A DNA stretch of 64,000 bases, from contig JAESII010000007.1 in the NCBI GenBank assembly GCA_016756725.1, positions 1-64,000 on the forward strand, read 5' to 3'. Every line of letters begins with the position of its first letter. Positions within the stretch are counted from its first letter, which is position 1. The notes beneath the pieces are model-generated. The model was not told where the DNA came from and made no database searches. It was given only the letters and a program-made list of their open reading frames with translations. The position numbers and the translations under genes are program-made. The stretch comes from Synergistaceae bacterium. Lineage in GTDB: Bacteria > Synergistota > Synergistia > Synergistales > Aminithiophilaceae. Of this stretch, positions 6,576 to 13,149 are shown piece after piece.

Positions 6576-6794
6576 TTATGCGGCGCTTCTGCGGTGGGAC
6601 CTCTTCAAGAGGACATAACGAACGCATTTCTTTTCTCCCATTTGAGTAAAATGGGTTTTGATTTGATAACCGTCTTTTCGAAGCTCTTTGATGACTTCGC
6701 GCAGATCATCGACGCCGTAGGAGGCAGCCAAAGTATGACCGACGGCGGAACCGGATTTCATGAGCTCCAGAACAACTTTTTTGTCTCGATCCAT
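6576..6794 (-). CDS. HTH_39-like small protein, copy 2
   Basis: This 72-residue protein starts at MDRDKKVVLELMKSGSAV with a good GAGGTGG four bases away. It folds as an HTH (about residues 5-45) followed by DLREVIKELRKDGYQIKTHF and a beta-hairpin ending VRYVLLKR. That layout matches the HTH_39-type phage proteins and its own neighbour (6796-7020): RIHELRQLGHKIKT there corresponds to VIKELRKDGYQIKT here. Its ATG follows the neighbour's stop by one base. Likely roles are DNA binding in replication or excision control. Confidence 0.65.
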   Translation of the reverse strand: MDRDKKVVLELMKSGSAVGHTLAASYGVDDLREVIKELRKDGYQIKTHFTQMGEKKCVRYVLLKRSHRRSAA

Positions 6795-6795
6795 G

Positions 6796-7020
6796 TCAGG
6801 CCACCTCGTCATCAGATTCCAGAGTGTACCGGGCAATTGTCGCCCCCGAAGGCACCGTCACAAGCTCCGTTTTAATTTTATGGCCAAGCTGCCTCAATTC
6901 GTGGATACGAGTTGCCAAACGGAAGGCTCCAAATATGCTCAGAGCGTCAATAGCCGTTATGGCGTTTCCCTCCTGCAAATAATCAAGAATCTGCATTCTT
7001 TGAGATTTCCGACGGTTCAT
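6796..7020 (-). CDS. HTH_39-like small protein, copy 1
   Basis: This 74-residue protein (from MNRRKSQRMQILDYLQEGNA) has a winged-HTH layout: helix, AITAIDALSIFGAFRLATRI as the HTH, RIHELRQLGHKIKTE and a beta strand. Proteins of this kind (HTH_39) are common early genes of Gram-positive phages and satellites. The start at 7020 is set by AAAGGAG eight bases upstream. An in-frame ATG at 7044 lacks such a site. It is the first gene after the 7237-7266 promoter and forms a tandem pair with the next gene, a probable ancient duplication. Confidence 0.7.
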   Translation of the reverse strand: MNRRKSQRMQILDYLQEGNAITAIDALSIFGAFRLATRIHELRQLGHKIKTELVTVPSGATIARYTLESDDEVA

Positions 7021-7236
7021 TTCATCGTCTCCTTTGTCAGTCATGGCAGAAAACCCAAGGGATTACCGCTCTTCCGCTTCCATGGCGAATTACATAGAGC
7101 CCACCTTCTTTTTCATTGGTGTTATCGTACTTATCGGATGCCTTGGTGCTTGTCGTTTCTCCCCGGCTTCCTGCTGCTGGTGGCGAACTCCCTTTTCGGG
7201 CTGTTGCCCTTGAGCCAGGGCTCTTATGTGGTTGTC

Positions 7237-7266
7237 TATCTACTTCCAGCGTAAACTATTTGTCAA
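7237..7266 (-). promoter_or_regulatory. Early promoter of the replication operon
   Basis: On the minus strand TTGACA (7261-7266) is followed after 18 bp by TAGATA (7237-7242), a good sigma-70-type promoter. It lies over the last codons of the XRE gene and faces the HTH_39 and primase genes. The 200-bp leader to the ATG at 7020 holds no ORF with a start and ribosome site, only a small GAGCC/GGCTC hairpin. Confidence 0.6.
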
Positions 7267-7492
7267 GTGTTTTACTGCCTATTTTTGAGCACTTGACGGC
7301 AAAACCATCCCTAAAGAGCTCAGAGATGGTCATTCCAAAAAAACCGGCCAGCCGTTCTTGGTGGGTTTCGCTGCATCTCATAATTCCGTGCTCGTAGCGG
7401 CTCAGCAAGGAGTAGTGAATGCCCGTCCCACTCTGCACCGACCGAAGCGTCAAACCTCGCTCCAGCCGAAGCAACTTCAGCGTAGTTAACAT
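7256..7492 (-). CDS. XRE-family repressor
   Basis: This 78-residue protein is essentially one Cro/C1-type HTH: LLRLERGLTLRSVQSGTGI, HYSLLSRYEHGIMRCSE, then QERLAGFFGMTISELF, with a short tail. The ATG is preceded by AAAAGGAGGT at good spacing. It sits at the junction between a leader with two terminators and the early promoter, the position of a lysis-lysogeny or satellite master repressor (CI, Stl). With no C-terminal peptidase domain it is probably not RecA-cleavable; a helper-phage protein or an antirepressor might relieve it (inference). Confidence 0.8.
   Translation of the reverse strand: MLTTLKLLRLERGLTLRSVQSGTGIHYSLLSRYEHGIMRCSETHQERLAGFFGMTISELFRDGFAVKCSKIGSKTLDK
7262..7297. promoter_or_regulatory. 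Candidate XRE repressor operator (GTCAAGTG ... CACTTGAC)
   Basis: A perfect 8-bp inverted repeat, GTCAAGTG (7262-7269) and CACTTGAC (7290-7297), with a 20-bp gap overlaps the -35 box of the early promoter and lies inside the 3' end of the XRE gene. It would suit two repressor dimers or a looped tetramer. TGTCAAGT also begins every copy of array B at 1239-1344. Confidence 0.45.
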
Positions 7493-7523
7493 TTTTTTGA
7501 CCTCCTTTTTTCAGTCGATCCCC

Positions 7524-7572
7524 AAAAAAAGAGACGGCCCCTTTTTCTCTCCGAGAAGGAAGCCGCCTCTCA
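7524..7572 (-). terminator. Leader terminator 2 before the XRE gene
   Basis: On the minus strand GAGGCGGC pairs with GCCGTCTC (one G-U) and is followed by seven Ts (7524-7530), with the A-rich and pyrimidine stretches in the loop. It lies between the promoter at 7626-7653 and the XRE start, downstream of a second terminator. Confidence 0.5.
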
Positions 7573-7577
7573 TGCAC

Positions 7578-7607
7578 AAAAAACGGACCGGGATTTCCCC
7601 CGGCCCG
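7578..7607 (-). terminator. Leader terminator 1 before the XRE gene
   Basis: GGGCCGGG and CCCGGTCC form a GC-rich stem around GGAAAT, followed by G and six Ts on the minus strand, a textbook intrinsic terminator. It starts about 15-20 bp downstream of the expected transcription start, so most transcripts from 7626-7653 should end here unless antitermination occurs. Confidence 0.7.
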
Positions 7608-7625
7608 CTATATGTCCTATCTTAA

Positions 7626-7653
7626 ATTATAACACGGGTTTTCGGAATAGCAA
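7626..7653 (-). promoter_or_regulatory. Promoter of the XRE gene
   Basis: TATAAT (7626-7631) with TTGCTA (7648-7653) 16 bp away, on the minus strand. It has a consensus -10 box, and the region is AT-rich compared with its surroundings. Confidence 0.65.
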
Positions 7654-7685
7654 GACCGTTAGAAGAGGAGCTTGAGCACCGTTTT

Positions 7686-7717
7686 GAGAGGATTACGAGA
7701 GGATTACGAGAGGAATC
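7686..7717. repeat. Three 11-bp direct repeats (GAGAGGATTAC)
   Basis: Two perfect copies (7686-7696, 7697-7707) and a third imperfect copy (GAGAGGAATC) are spaced exactly one helical turn apart, starting about 33 bp upstream of the XRE promoter's -35 box. They suit phased binding of an activator or integration-host-type factor. Confidence 0.6.
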
Positions 7718-7734
7718 GACCCTTGAACTGTCCC

Positions 7735-8154
7735 CTATCCTAAAGCCAAAATCTCATCGGCGATCCCCTCGACGGCCTGTTGGGCTCGAAGCCTCAAGGT
7801 CTTCGGCGTCAAGTCGTACTTTTCGGTCAGGACCTGCCACCTGGGCTTGCTTTTGAGTCTTGACCGGGCCGGGCAGACCCGAATGTCGGAAACCTCGACA
7901 AAAATATTCCAGGTCAATTGGTTGGCCTTGCGCCACCGCCACCGTTCAACGGCGGCCACGATGGCGGGCCAGCCTCCAACGGCGGTCAGGACCTCCTCGA
8001 AGGGAATGTCCGGCCTCTTGAGGACCTTTGGCCGCTCCGTCAGCACCTCTTCGAGCTCATCAAGCGTCGGTTCGGGCCAGTCGCCGATGAGACGCCTTAG
8101 CCCGGCTTCAAGGAAAACGGTTGCCCAAATCAGAGCCTCCACGGACTTTTTCAT
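7735..8154 (-). CDS. Hypothetical protein at the right end of the element
   Basis: This 139-residue protein starts at MKKSVEALIWATVFLEAG, where GGAGG lies nine bases upstream. An ATG at 8202 is possible but lacks a ribosome site. It has a helical N-terminus, a Pro/Glu-rich middle with two aromatic clusters (GGWPAIVAAVERWRWRKA), and a C-terminal segment RWQVLTEKYDLTPKTLRLRA that resembles an HTH as in Mor-like or sigma region 4 proteins. I cannot assign a family. It is the last gene before the tRNA scar, where satellites often carry accessory or regulatory genes. Confidence 0.5.
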   Translation of the reverse strand: MKKSVEALIWATVFLEAGLRRLIGDWPEPTLDELEEVLTERPKVLKRPDIPFEEVLTAVGGWPAIVAAVERWRWRKANQLTWNIFVEVSDIRVCPARSRLKSKPRWQVLTEKYDLTPKTLRLRAQQAVEGIADEILALG

Positions 8155-8218
8155 CGTTCGTCGCCTCCTTCGGAGTGTAAATCCGATGCTCTTTCTTTTC
8201 ACTTCGCGTCAATATAGA

Positions 8219-8238
8219 AATGGGCCTCTTGGCCCATT
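8219..8238. repeat. Perfect 8-bp hairpin AATGGGCC/GGCCCATT
   Basis: Arms 8219-8226 and 8231-8238 with a four-base loop, 65 bp upstream of the start of the 139-residue gene. There is no U-tract on either strand, so a role in termination is uncertain. Nothing else is evident in 8155-8359. Confidence 0.4.
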
Positions 8239-8359
8239 GAAACAAGCGGTAAAAAGGCTAACGTGGAATCAGGCCGCGATATTGCCATTTTAGGCCGTTG
8301 GGGCTCACATTACCGCAATTTCGAGGATGACCGAAGGTCAGGAAGGAGTTGAGGCCATG

Positions 8360-8384
8360 AAAAAGGAGCCTCCGAAGAGGCCCC
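8360..8384 (-). terminator. Intrinsic terminator with TTCG tetraloop
   Basis: On the minus strand GGGGCCTC and GAGGCTCC pair around TTCG and are followed by five Ts. It lies about 60 bp downstream of the truncated tRNA-Lys, so it would end transcripts entering the element from the tRNA promoter. Confidence 0.75.
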
Positions 8385-8440
8385 AAGGTAGATGGTTGCT
8401 GGTTTTGTTGGCGTTCATTGCTGCGCAATTTTGTTTCGCT

Positions 8441-8482
8441 GGGATTAAAAGTCCGGTGCTCTACCGACTGAGCTAACGGCTC
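8441..8482 (-). pseudogene. 5' half of tRNA-Lys (anticodon TTT), attachment-site scar
   Basis: Reading leftwards from 8482, GAGCCGTTAGCTCAGTCGGTA gives the acceptor 5' strand and D arm. GAGCACCGGACTTTTAATCC follows, with anticodon TTT in a normal seven-base loop. Beyond the first three bases of the 3' anticodon strand the sequence no longer pairs, and no variable loop, T arm or acceptor 3' strand follows. Tyrosine recombinases often use anticodon-loop sequences as crossover sites, so this break is the likely right border of the element. An intact copy may exist at its other end, outside the window. Confidence 0.8.
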
Positions 8483-8619
8483 AAGGCAAGCGCAGACCAC
8501 TATAGCGAGCGAAGCCGCGCCTGTCAAGAGAGGCCCATCTGCCTCAAGCCGCCGGAATCGTATTATAGGGCCTCTCAGCAAGGAGGTCCAGAGGCGGTGG
8601 GATCAGGAACGAGAAAAAA

Positions 8620-10005
8620 TCACCCCTCCAGCGGCCAGCTGTCGCGGAGAAAAGAACGCCCTTCGGCGACGGCCTCAGCGACCCGCTCGAAAGAAGTCCC
8701 TCCGTAGGTTCGACGGAGCCGGACGGCCTCGCGGGCATTGAGCCGTGCCAAAAGGTCCTCGCCCACCTCGGGAACGAGACGACGCCACTCCACAAGAGCA
8801 AGCGAATCGAGAGCCCGTCCCTCATCGAGGCACCAGCGCACAGCCTTCCCCGTCTTCTCATGGGCCTCCCGGAAAGGGACACCCCGCTCGACGAGATGTT
8901 CTGCCACATCCGTGGCGAGGAGAAATCCCCCTTCAAAAGCCGCCTGAGCCCGCCTCTCGTCGACCGAGACATGGGCCAGCAGGTCGGGAAGGACCGACAG
9001 CACGGCCTCGACGGCGCTCAAGGAAGCCCAGAGCCCCCGCTTGTCCTCCTGAAGATCCCTATTGTAGGTGGACGGAAGTCCCTTGAGGGAGACGATGAGA
9101 TCGACGAGATGGCCCACGACCTGTCCCGTCCGTCCCCGGACGAGTTCCAGCACGTCGGGATTCTTTTTCTGAGGCATCATGCTCGACCCGGTGCAGTAGG
9201 CATCAGGCAGCACAAGCCAGCCGAATTCCTGGGAGGCGTAGAGGATGAGGTCTTCGGCGAGACGGCTGCAGTGGAGGGCAAAGACGGAGGCGAAGTGATG
9301 GTAGTCGAGGAGATAGTCCCTCTGGGCAACCGTGTCAAGGCTGTTTCTCGTCGGCCGGGCAAAGCGGAGCAGCCTGGATGTCATCTCCCGGTCGAGGGGC
9401 AGCGTCGAACCGGCAAGGGCCCCGGCTCCGAGAGGCGATTCGTCGATGGCCTCGAAGGCGGCGGCAAGGCGACGGGCATCGCGCCGGAAACATTCGAAAT
9501 GGCCCATCCAGTAATGTCCCAGACTGATAGGCTGGGCCTGTTGGAGGTGGGTGTAACCGGGGATGAGGATCTCCCGGTCCGCTTCGGCACGGGCAAGGAG
9601 AACTTCGAGAAGGGCCTTGAGGCCGGAGGCGAGGCGCCGGTATTCGCCTCTGAGAAAGAGGCGCATCGTCGTGGCCACCTGATCGTTCCGGCTCCGGCCC
9701 ATATGGAGCTTGGCGCCGAGGGAGCCCAGCTTCTCGATGAGGCGCGCCTCAATGTTCATGTGTACGTCTTCGAGGTCCTCGCTGGGACGGAAGTCTCCGG
9801 ACCGAACCTCTTGATCGATCTGAAGGAGGGCCTCGTCGATCTGACGGGCCTCATCGGTTTCGAGCAGACCCACCTCGGCCAGCATGGCCACATGAGCCCT
9901 GCTGCCCTCGATGTCCGACGAGGCCAAGCGCCAGTCCAGGTCGAGTGACTGGGTGAAGGCATTGACGGCCGCAGCCGTTTCCTGAGCAAAACGTCCTTTC
10001 CACAT
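8620..10005 (-). CDS. argH: Argininosuccinate lyase
   Basis: A 461-residue cytosolic enzyme that splits argininosuccinate into arginine and fumarate, the last step of arginine synthesis. The fumarase/aspartase superfamily signature GSSMMPQKKNPD is present around residue 275, and the early conserved boxes SDIEGSRAHVAML and GRSRNDQVATTMRLFLR are intact. The length is standard. The start at 10005 (MWKGRFAQETAAAV) is fixed by AAGGAGG seven bases upstream. It is the first clearly chromosomal gene right of the tRNA scar, follows the Ppx/GppA gene by 17 bp and ends with TGA followed by six Ts. Confidence 0.95.
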   Translation of the reverse strand: MWKGRFAQETAAAVNAFTQSLDLDWRLASSDIEGSRAHVAMLAEVGLLETDEARQIDEALLQIDQEVRSGDFRPSEDLEDVHMNIEARLIEKLGSLGAKLHMGRSRNDQVATTMRLFLRGEYRRLASGLKALLEVLLARAEADREILIPGYTHLQQAQPISLGHYWMGHFECFRRDARRLAAAFEAIDESPLGAGALAGSTLPLDREMTSRLLRFARPTRNSLDTVAQRDYLLDYHHFASVFALHCSRLAEDLILYASQEFGWLVLPDAYCTGSSMMPQKKNPDVLELVRGRTGQVVGHLVDLIVSLKGLPSTYNRDLQEDKRGLWASLSAVEAVLSVLPDLLAHVSVDERRAQAAFEGGFLLATDVAEHLVERGVPFREAHEKTGKAVRWCLDEGRALDSLALVEWRRLVPEVGEDLLARLNAREAVRLRRTYGGTSFERVAEAVAEGRSFLRDSWPLEG

Positions 10006-10022
10006 GGCAGAGCCTCCTTGAA

Positions 10023-10925
10023 TTAAAAAAGCACTCCCGTCGCCGGTCTTCCCAGCTCTCGGGCCTTGGCAGCCGCCATGGCCCAGAGGAGATCGCACTC
10101 GCTGTGACGGTACGATTCGACACCGAAATAGGTCATCAGCCTTTCGATCACCGTCAGTCCGGCGACGATGATGTCGGCTCTCTTGGGATCGAGGCCGACG
10201 ACACCGGTCCGTTCATCGCCTCCCATCGAGGCGAGCGAGAAGACCATGCGCTGCACCTGGAACCGGGAGATTCCGCGACGGTGAAGAAGGCGGGGGTGAT
10301 AATGAACGCGCGGCAGCCTGCCGAGCATCATGGCCAGCGTCGACGACGTCCCTCCGACACCGGCAAGGAGGGACACCCGGGCCAGTCCGCTCTGACGGAG
10401 CACGTCGTCGACATGGCGGGAGAGGGCAAGGCGATCCTCACTGAAACGGCCTGCCATACGGACGGCACCGAGGGGGAGGGAAAGGACTCTGGTGCCGACG
10501 ACTTCAAGACTGCCCCCGCCGAGATCGAAGACCGCCTCGGCATCCAGGCCGCCCAAACGGACCCCCTCGGCGCTGAGCCGGGCCTCTTCATCTCCGCTCA
10601 GGATCTGAAGGGGCAGGCCTGATGCCGCCTCAAGGGCCGCGATGAGCCCCTCATCGGTTCCGGCGGCCCGAAGCGATTCGGTGGCGAAAAAGACCTGCCC
10701 CTCAGGAGATATCTCCTGGCCTACAAGCCGGTCTTTGAGCCTGGAAAGGACCGTGACGGTCCTTTCCAGAGCTTCGGCGCGGGGGCTGAAAGGCCCCTCC
10801 CCGATGCCTTCGGTGAGACGGGTGACCGTCGACGTGGCATCGACGAAACGGAGCTGTCCCTTATCGACGGCAACAACGAGAGATCGGACCGAATTGGAGC
10901 CGAGATCGACAACGGCAATTTTCAT
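10023..10925 (-). CDS. Ppx/GppA family phosphatase
   Basis: This 300-residue protein has the actin-like ATPase fold of exopolyphosphatase and pppGpp phosphatase. The phosphate-1 loop is AVVDLGSNSVRSLVV, the phosphate-2 loop is AVFDLGGGSLEVV (about residue 135), and VGGTSSTLA follows near 195. It lacks the C-terminal HD-like extension of E. coli Ppx and GppA, like the short forms in many bacteria. The likely substrates are inorganic polyphosphate or (p)ppGpp; the sequence does not decide. Its start overlaps the stop of the DUF501 gene by four bases. Confidence 0.85.
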   Translation of the reverse strand: MKIAVVDLGSNSVRSLVVAVDKGQLRFVDATSTVTRLTEGIGEGPFSPRAEALERTVTVLSRLKDRLVGQEISPEGQVFFATESLRAAGTDEGLIAALEAASGLPLQILSGDEEARLSAEGVRLGGLDAEAVFDLGGGSLEVVGTRVLSLPLGAVRMAGRFSEDRLALSRHVDDVLRQSGLARVSLLAGVGGTSSTLAMMLGRLPRVHYHPRLLHRRGISRFQVQRMVFSLASMGGDERTGVVGLDPKRADIIVAGLTVIERLMTYFGVESYRHSECDLLWAMAAAKARELGRPATGVLF

Positions 10926-11443
10926 GAAAAGCCACCTCCGCAGGGGCGGTTCTCGGGATCGTCACAACTGAGAGGTTTGAGGCGCTCGGCAAGCCAGGCC
11001 GCCGCGGGATGATCGCCCTGTCCAAGCCAGTAGGCCGCCTGGAGGTGCAGGCATTTCACGTGAACCTGCCTTCCCAGGCGGATCCCTCCGACGCCGCCGC
11101 ACAATCCCTGCCAGAAGGCCGGCCTGAAGCGCCGAAGAAAGGTGCCCCGCCGGCCGAGAAGGCCCTGACGGAAAAGGACCTGCCTCACCTGGTAAGCCCT
11201 CCAGCGGTCCCGGTGAGCCTCAAGGAAAACTTCAAGCTCCCGTACCCCTCCTTGGGCTTCGAGAAGGGCCGCGACTCTGTCCAGATGGGGACAGGTGAGC
11301 CAGAAGGAAGTGGGGAAAGGGCCTTTCCGTCCCAGGGGATCACAGAGAAGGACCTGAGGGTAACCCCACCGGCAACGGCAAGAAACGGCGAGGGCGAGAG
11401 AACCGTCGAATCGGCGCCCCTTCATCTGACAGCCCAAGGTCAC
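10922..11443 (-). CDS. DUF501 family protein
   Basis: This protein of 173 residues (from GTG 11443) matches the DUF501 family: SCRCRWGYPQVLLCDPLG near the N-terminus, PFPTSFWLTCPHL, a helical middle and GVGGIRLGRQVHVKCLHLQAAYWL with a conserved Cys/His set. The function of the family is unknown; it often sits beside Ppx/GppA genes, as here. An ATG at 11515 is in frame, but the extension would include the hairpin after the S1 gene, so the shorter form aligns better with the family N-terminus. No clear ribosome site marks either start. Confidence 0.75.
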   Translation of the reverse strand: MTLGCQMKGRRFDGSLALAVSCRCRWGYPQVLLCDPLGRKGPFPTSFWLTCPHLDRVAALLEAQGGVRELEVFLEAHRDRWRAYQVRQVLFRQGLLGRRGTFLRRFRPAFWQGLCGGVGGIRLGRQVHVKCLHLQAAYWLGQGDHPAAAWLAERLKPLSCDDPENRPCGGGFS

Positions 11444-11476
11444 CCGGTCGGCCGACGATAGAGGAGGAAATGGAAG

Positions 11477-11497
11477 AAGGGGGCCCTGAGCCCCCTT
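11477..11497 (-). terminator. GC hairpin after the S1-domain gene
   Basis: AAGGGGGC (11477-11484) and GCCCCCTT (11490-11497) form a perfect 8-bp stem 22 bp past the S1 gene stop. Only a mixed CTTCCATTT tract follows on the minus strand, so termination would be partial. Confidence 0.45.
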
Positions 11498-11518
11498 CCG
11501 GAAACGGCCGGTCATCGG

Positions 11519-11920
11519 CTACTTGCGGCCCTTACGCTTCCCGCCGCGGGCATCCTTCATTTTGCTGTTGAGGTCGGCGATCTTCTGATCGCTACTCTTC
11601 ATGAAGAGGGAAAGCCTCTTCTCGAAATCCTCCTCGGAGGACCGTTTGGGAGGTTCAGGGGCTTCAAGGCTCTTCAGGGAAAGATCGATACGGCCCTTCT
11701 CGTCGATCTTGATCACTTTGGCCCGTATCTCCTGCTTCAGCTCAAGGATGTCCTCCACTTTCTTGACATAGCGGTGAGAGAGCTCGGAGATGTGCACCAT
11801 GGCCTTCTGGCCCGTCGAGAGACGGATGAAGGCCCCATAGGGGGCAATATGTTCTACCGTTCCTGTGACGATGTCACCGACGTTGACCGTCCCTGTTAGG
11901 GAGCTGTTCCCGTCTACCAT
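11519..11920 (-). CDS. S1 RNA-binding domain protein
   Basis: This 133-residue protein has one S1/OB-fold domain at about residues 12-85: VGDIVTGTVEHIAPYGAFIRL, AMVHISELSHRYVKKVEDIL and AKVIKIDEKGRIDLSLKSL. A Lys/Arg-rich disordered tail follows (GGKRKGRK). It resembles the small general stress protein 13/YugI and YabR group, which associate with ribosomes. The family suggests RNA or ribosome binding rather than an enzyme. A GC hairpin lies after the stop. Confidence 0.85.
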   Translation of the reverse strand: MVDGNSSLTGTVNVGDIVTGTVEHIAPYGAFIRLSTGQKAMVHISELSHRYVKKVEDILELKQEIRAKVIKIDEKGRIDLSLKSLEAPEPPKRSSEEDFEKRLSLFMKSSDQKIADLNSKMKDARGGKRKGRK

Positions 11921-11983
11921 GAATTCTTCAGACCTCCACTTGAGTATGATCGTTATTCCCTGACTTAACCCTCACGATGGCAC

Positions 11984-12562
11984 TCACTCCCCCGGAAGGG
12001 GAAGCCAGACCCATTCCATCGTTCGTTGTCCGCCCTGACCGCCTTTGCTCAGGAGAAGCAGGAAAAAGGGATCTCCCTTTCCGGGAGCGGGGTTCATCCA
12101 GCAAAGCAGCGAGCCCGTCTGTTTGTCAAGGGCTGACCGCAAGAGACTGCCTTTGATTATAGGCGAGAAGAGGGCGAGCACGCTAGCCCCTTCCGGTTTC
12201 CACCGCTCGGCGAGATAGCGAAGCCGGTTCGTTCTGCTTTGGGGCAACGAGACGAGACGGGAGGAAGGGATCCGGTGGCAGGGAGGCGCTGCCGCCAGAA
12301 GGGTCTCCGCCTTGGAGACACTCACGCCAGCCATCAGAGGGACGCCGTGACAGGCCACTTTACAGCGGAGAGGGCCCAAGGCTGTCGTTCTCGCAGGAAG
12401 GCGTTTCCAGGCCAGAAAGCGGGCCGCCTTGATCGGGGGCGTCAGGCACAGGCGATGGAGGGGCACATCGGACCGGCTTGACAGGACAGGAAGGTGTCGC
12501 TCCGGAAGACGAAGGGAATGGACGGGAACCCTTCCCGCGAAAAGACGGGCGAGCTTCTCCAT
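11984..12562 (-). CDS. Hypothetical protein at the end of the motility operon
   Basis: This 192-residue basic protein starts at MEKLARLFAGRVPVHSL after AAGGGGG. It is rich in Arg, Leu and Pro, with several cysteines (CLTPP, RCKVACHGVPL, APPCHR) but no recognised metal motif. The end SKGGQGGQRTMEWVWLPLPG looks like a beta-rich closing segment. I do not recognise the family. The start overlaps no neighbour and follows the next unknown gene's stop by 16 bp, so it is probably cotranscribed with fapA and the sigma gene. Confidence 0.55.
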   Translation of the reverse strand: MEKLARLFAGRVPVHSLRLPERHLPVLSSRSDVPLHRLCLTPPIKAARFLAWKRLPARTTALGPLRCKVACHGVPLMAGVSVSKAETLLAAAPPCHRIPSSRLVSLPQSRTNRLRYLAERWKPEGASVLALFSPIIKGSLLRSALDKQTGSLLCWMNPAPGKGDPFFLLLLSKGGQGGQRTMEWVWLPLPGE

Positions 12563-12578
12563 CCAACCCCCTTCCCGT

Positions 12579-13133
12579 TCAGGCTCTCTTTTCCTCATCG
12601 CCGACGATCTCCAGGGCCTTGCGCATTCGGGTGAAGGGTTCGACGAGCTCCATCGTCTTCGCTGCCTCCAGAAGGAGAGGAAGAAGCCCCTCCACGTCGC
12701 GGTCCTCCTCGGGCGGCGTCAGACGCAAGGGGGCGCTGACGGGGTCGGCCTGGAGCAGAAGGGAGCCTCCCTCCCCCTGAGACTGGATCTCTCCCACTTT
12801 CTCCAGTGGGCCGTGGCCCGTCATCTCGATGGACAGAACCGGCCTCGCCCCTTGTTCCGTCAGAGGAGCCAGAAGATCTCTGGACCGGCAAAACCAAATC
12901 TGCGGCCGGATTTCGACGGCCTTGAGAAGGTTCTTGAGAAGGATTTCCTCACGGAGATAGAGTTCAAGGGCCTCCCCGTAGAGGACTCGTTCCAACCGTG
13001 TCGGACGGACGGGGTCGGTGTAGCGGAAATCGAGGGGGATGCCCCGGAAGTCGGTGACCATGACGGCCCCCTGGAAGACACCCTTGTCCTCTTCGACGAT
13101 GACATAGCCAAACGCCCTGTTCCCCTTATCCAT
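12579..13133 (-). CDS. Hypothetical protein in the fapA downstream cluster
   Basis: This 184-residue acidic soluble protein starts MDKGNRAFGYVIVEEDKG. The first 60 residues alternate strands (VFQGAVMVTDFRGIPLDFRY). A helical segment with LYGEALELYLREEILLKNLL follows, then a mixed domain and a final helix. No catalytic motif is evident and I cannot name the family. It sits between two other unrecognised genes that follow fapA, so a role in motility or envelope regulation is possible but rests on position alone. Confidence 0.6.
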   Translation of the reverse strand: MDKGNRAFGYVIVEEDKGVFQGAVMVTDFRGIPLDFRYTDPVRPTRLERVLYGEALELYLREEILLKNLLKAVEIRPQIWFCRSRDLLAPLTEQGARPVLSIEMTGHGPLEKVGEIQSQGEGGSLLLQADPVSAPLRLTPPEEDRDVEGLLPLLLEAAKTMELVEPFTRMRKALEIVGDEEKRA

Positions 13134-13149
13134 TGAACGGCGAACCTCC

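Noticed and set aside
7116-7397. 93-residue plus-strand ORF opposite the XRE gene
   Set aside because: It is the shadow of the XRE gene and its leader; no ribosome site is seen.
8441-8482. Group I intron in tRNA-Lys
   Set aside because: The 3' half of the tRNA does not reappear in the roughly 8.4 kb to the left in the expected orientation, and no intron core is seen nearby.
8860-9948. Long plus-strand ORF over argH
   Set aside because: A high-GC shadow frame of argH with no homology. The same applies to many long opposite-strand frames across the flagellar cluster.
10003-10098. Upstream start for argH
   Set aside because: The extension has no family similarity and overlaps the Ppx/GppA gene; the start at 10005 has a strong ribosome site.
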